Below, in pieces: positions 16,192 through 17,492 of a stretch of DNA of 17,492 nt. The position numbers and the translations under genes were made by a program. The stretch spans positions 1-17,492 of the forward strand of contig JAEWAX010000078.1 in assembly GCA_023391425.1 (NCBI GenBank), in the 5' to 3' direction. The stretch is from Bacillota bacterium. GTDB lineage: Bacteria > Bacillota > Clostridia > Acetivibrionales > DSM-1351. The first letter of the stretch is position 1. Each line of letters begins with the position of its first letter. The notes below the pieces were generated by a model, which saw only the letters and a program-made list of their open reading frames with translations, had not been told where the DNA came from and ran no database searches.

Positions 16192-16216
16192 TCGTTGAAT
16201 TAGTAACTAATCTTTC

Positions 16217-16245
16217 TTGACATCATGGAAAATATATGAAATAAT
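16217..16245 (+). promoter_or_regulatory. Near-consensus sigma-A promoter
   Basis: A perfect TTGACA (16217-16222), a 17-bp spacer and AATAAT (16240-16245, five of six) give the best promoter in the window. Predicted transcription start is near 16252, opening a leader that runs into the terminator at 16319-16366. Confidence 0.75.
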
Positions 16246-16251
16246 ACCTAA

Positions 16252-16366
16252 AAAGTGAGTATGCTTAAGCAGAAAAGCGAGCAGCATAGGGATTGTTTAG
16301 GAAGTCCTACACGATGGAAAAAACCCTTCGGAGTCACTCTAACGAGTGCCTTTGTGGGGTTTTTAT
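16252..16366 (+). ncRNA. Structured leader or small RNA before the S66 peptidase gene
   Basis: The ~115-nt predicted transcript contains three hairpins: TATGCT/AGCATA (16260-16265 with 16283-16288); a 10-bp stem with one mismatch and one G-U around an AAGT loop (16292-16301 with 16306-16315); and the terminator stem. Nested alternative pairings AGTGA/TCACT (16254-16258 with 16334-16338) and AGGG/CCCT (16288-16291 with 16324-16327) would compete with the terminator. I do not recognise a known riboswitch class. It could be a free-standing small RNA or an attenuator for the gene at 16509. Confidence 0.45.
16319..16366 (+). terminator. Rho-independent terminator
   Basis: The outer stem is AAAAACCC (16319-16326) with GGGTTTTT (16357-16364); the inner stem is CACTC (16335-16339) with GAGTG (16344-16348) around TAAC. 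The 3' arm supplies the U-tract. It lies 225 nt after the phosphatase stop and 143 nt before the next start codon. Confidence 0.75.
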
Positions 16367-16508
16367 ATTATAAAGTTATATAAAGAGAGTTGGATTTGTT
16401 TCAAATTACAAAATGTCATTAAACGAGATATGGCCATGAGTGTGAAACATAAGAAAATAAGAAATTTTGGTTGGAAATTAAAAATTGATAGTAGAAGGAG
16501 TGAGTTAA
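16367..16508. other. Spacer between terminator and S66 peptidase gene
   Basis: No second clear promoter is visible here, so the peptidase gene may depend on read-through of the terminator at 16319-16366. AAGGAG at 16495-16500 is the ribosome binding site for the TTG start. Confidence 0.5.
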
Positions 16509-17492
16509 TTGATAAAACCTAAAAAATTGAAACAGGGCTCAAAAATAGCAATAATATCGCCTTCAAACGGTCTTCCCAATTTGTTCCCTGGTATATATGA
16601 ATTGGGGCTTAAAAATATAAAAGAAGTATTAGGACTTGAAATTTTTGAAATGCCTACAGCGAGGATGTCACCTGATGAACTCTATAAAAATCCTAAATAC
16701 CGTGCTGAAGATGTTAATAATGCTTTTGCAGACACAGACATTGATGGAATTATTACATCTATTGGAGGGTATGAATCTGTACGCATATTAAAATATTTGG
16801 ATATTGATATGATATTAAAGAATCCGAAGTTTATTATGGGATTTTCTGATGCAACTACATTTTTGTCATATCTGAATTATTTGGGTATGGTAACTTTCTA
16901 TGGCCCTTCTGTAATGGCAGGATTTGCACAACTCAAGTCCTTACCAGAGCAGGTAATTGAACATACTAGAAGTATATTATTTTCAGATAATTATCCGTAT
17001 ATATACGCTCCATACAAAGATTGGACAAATGGTTATAAAGATTGGAACAATAAAGAGACACTTGGTGAGTGTACAGAATTCTACACTAATAAATCTGGTT
17101 GGAGATTCTTGCAGGGAAAAGAATCTGTTCAAGGAAAACTATGGGGAGGATGTATTGATGTTCTTGAGTTTATGAAGTCTACACAATACTGGCCTCAAAA
17201 CAATTTCTGGCAAGACAAAATACTTTTTTTTGAAACATCAGAAGAAAAACCGCTACCGAGTCAAGTAGGCTATATGCTTAGAAATTATGGTATTCAAGGA
17301 GTATTTGAAAAAATAAAGGGCATTATTTTTGGCCGTCCAAAAGATTATACTAACAAAGAAAAGAATGAACTTGATAATATTATTTTGAGTATTGTTAAAG
17401 ATGAATTTAATAATTCAACAGTTCCTATTGTTGTAGATATGGATTTTGGACATACTGATCCAAAACTAATACTACCTTTAGGTTGTCAGGTA
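16509..17492 (+). CDS. LD-carboxypeptidase/MccF-like S66 family protein, 3' truncated
   Basis: The frame is open for 328 codons to the window edge. The start is TTG at 16509: an in-frame TAA directly precedes it and AAGGAG sits 8 nt upstream, so no earlier start is possible. The catalytic triad of peptidase family S66 is visible: Ser113 (GFSDATTFL), Glu242 (FFETSEE) and His315 (FGHTDP). GSKIAIISPS at the N-terminus and ILPLG near the end are also typical. The family includes LdcA, which trims the terminal D-Ala from muropeptide tetrapeptides in the cytoplasm, and MccF, which cleaves the peptidyl-adenylate antibiotic microcin C; length and the NGYKDWNNKE insert region fit the MccF-like branch better. 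Only the last few residues should be missing. Confidence 0.9.
   Translation, partial: MIKPKKLKQGSKIAIISPSNGLPNLFPGIYELGLKNIKEVLGLEIFEMPTARMSPDELYKNPKYRAEDVNNAFADTDIDGIITSIGGYESVRILKYLDIDMILKNPKFIMGFSDATTFLSYLNYLGMVTFYGPSVMAGFAQLKSLPEQVIEHTRSILFSDNYPYIYAPYKDWTNGYKDWNNKETLGECTEFYTNKSGWRFLQGKESVQGKLWGGCIDVLEFMKSTQYWPQNNFWQDKILFFETSEEKPLPSQVGYMLRNYGIQGVFEKIKGIIFGRPKDYTNKEKNELDNIILSIVKDEFNNSTVPIVVDMDFGHTDPKLILPLGCQV

Noticed and set aside
16104..16202. CRISPR array or minisatellite coding repeat
   Set aside because: Units are 11 bp with no spacers, the period is not a multiple of three and TAA stops appear in rotating frames.
16252..16366. tRNA, T-box or c-di-GMP riboswitch
   Set aside because: No T-loop GTTCRA, no T-box TGGNACCGCG-type core and no GEMM-like conserved loop are present.
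16957..17175. 72-codon plus-strand frame
   Set aside because: It lies out of frame inside the S66 peptidase gene, which reads continuously through it with catalytic motifs on both sides.

Overview
The window is AT-rich DNA with strong GGAGG-type ribosome binding sites, heavy AGA/AAA codon use and compact genes. Together with a small Cys-rich protein of a type I associate with Clostridia, this suggests a low-GC anaerobic Firmicute (Clostridium/Ruminiclostridium-like). That assignment is inference; there is no rRNA or other marker gene here.

Layout. (1) 1-5885: the 3' part of a biosynthetic operon. A very large multidomain synthase (KS-ACP-ACP-KR-DH, cut by the left edge) overlaps by 4 bp a phosphopantetheinyl transferase. 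The architecture resembles polyunsaturated-fatty-acid (PfaA) and enediyne (PksE) iterative synthases, but there is no acyltransferase between KS and ACP, and both carrier domains have Thr where the phosphopantetheine-bearing Ser is expected. (2) 5972-8059: a secreted protein with a propeller-like C-terminus, under its own promoter. (3) 8368-9828: a 14-TM DHA2-type drug exporter with a hairpin just upstream of its promoter. (4) 10130-11750, minus strand: a TetR-family regulator and an aldo/keto reductase, probably one autoregulated operon with a palindromic operator touching the -10 box. (5) 12129-13771: a lipoprotein with a possible C39/papain-like domain and a small zinc-ribbon membrane protein. 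(6) 13930-16094: a chloramphenicol-acetyltransferase-family enzyme, a 60-aa Cys-rich protein, a zinc-ribbon Nudix hydrolase and a histidine phosphatase, all co-directional. (7) 16095-16508: a non-coding stretch with a tandem 11-bp repeat array, then a near-consensus promoter, then a hairpin-rich leader ending in a strong terminator. (8) 16509-end: an LD-carboxypeptidase/MccF-family (S66) gene with a TTG start, cut by the right edge.

How the parts work together. The synthase and PPTase clearly form one pathway: condensation, ketoreduction and dehydration on carrier proteins that the PPTase would activate. The acyltransferase, and probably further subunits, should lie upstream of the window. 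The rest looks like accessory/housekeeping genes (efflux, stress-type reductase, acetyltransferase, Nudix, phosphatase, peptidase) with no demonstrated link to the synthase. The most unusual signals are the double Ser-to-Thr change in the carrier domains and the helical-phase 11-bp array plus structured leader before the S66 peptidase.
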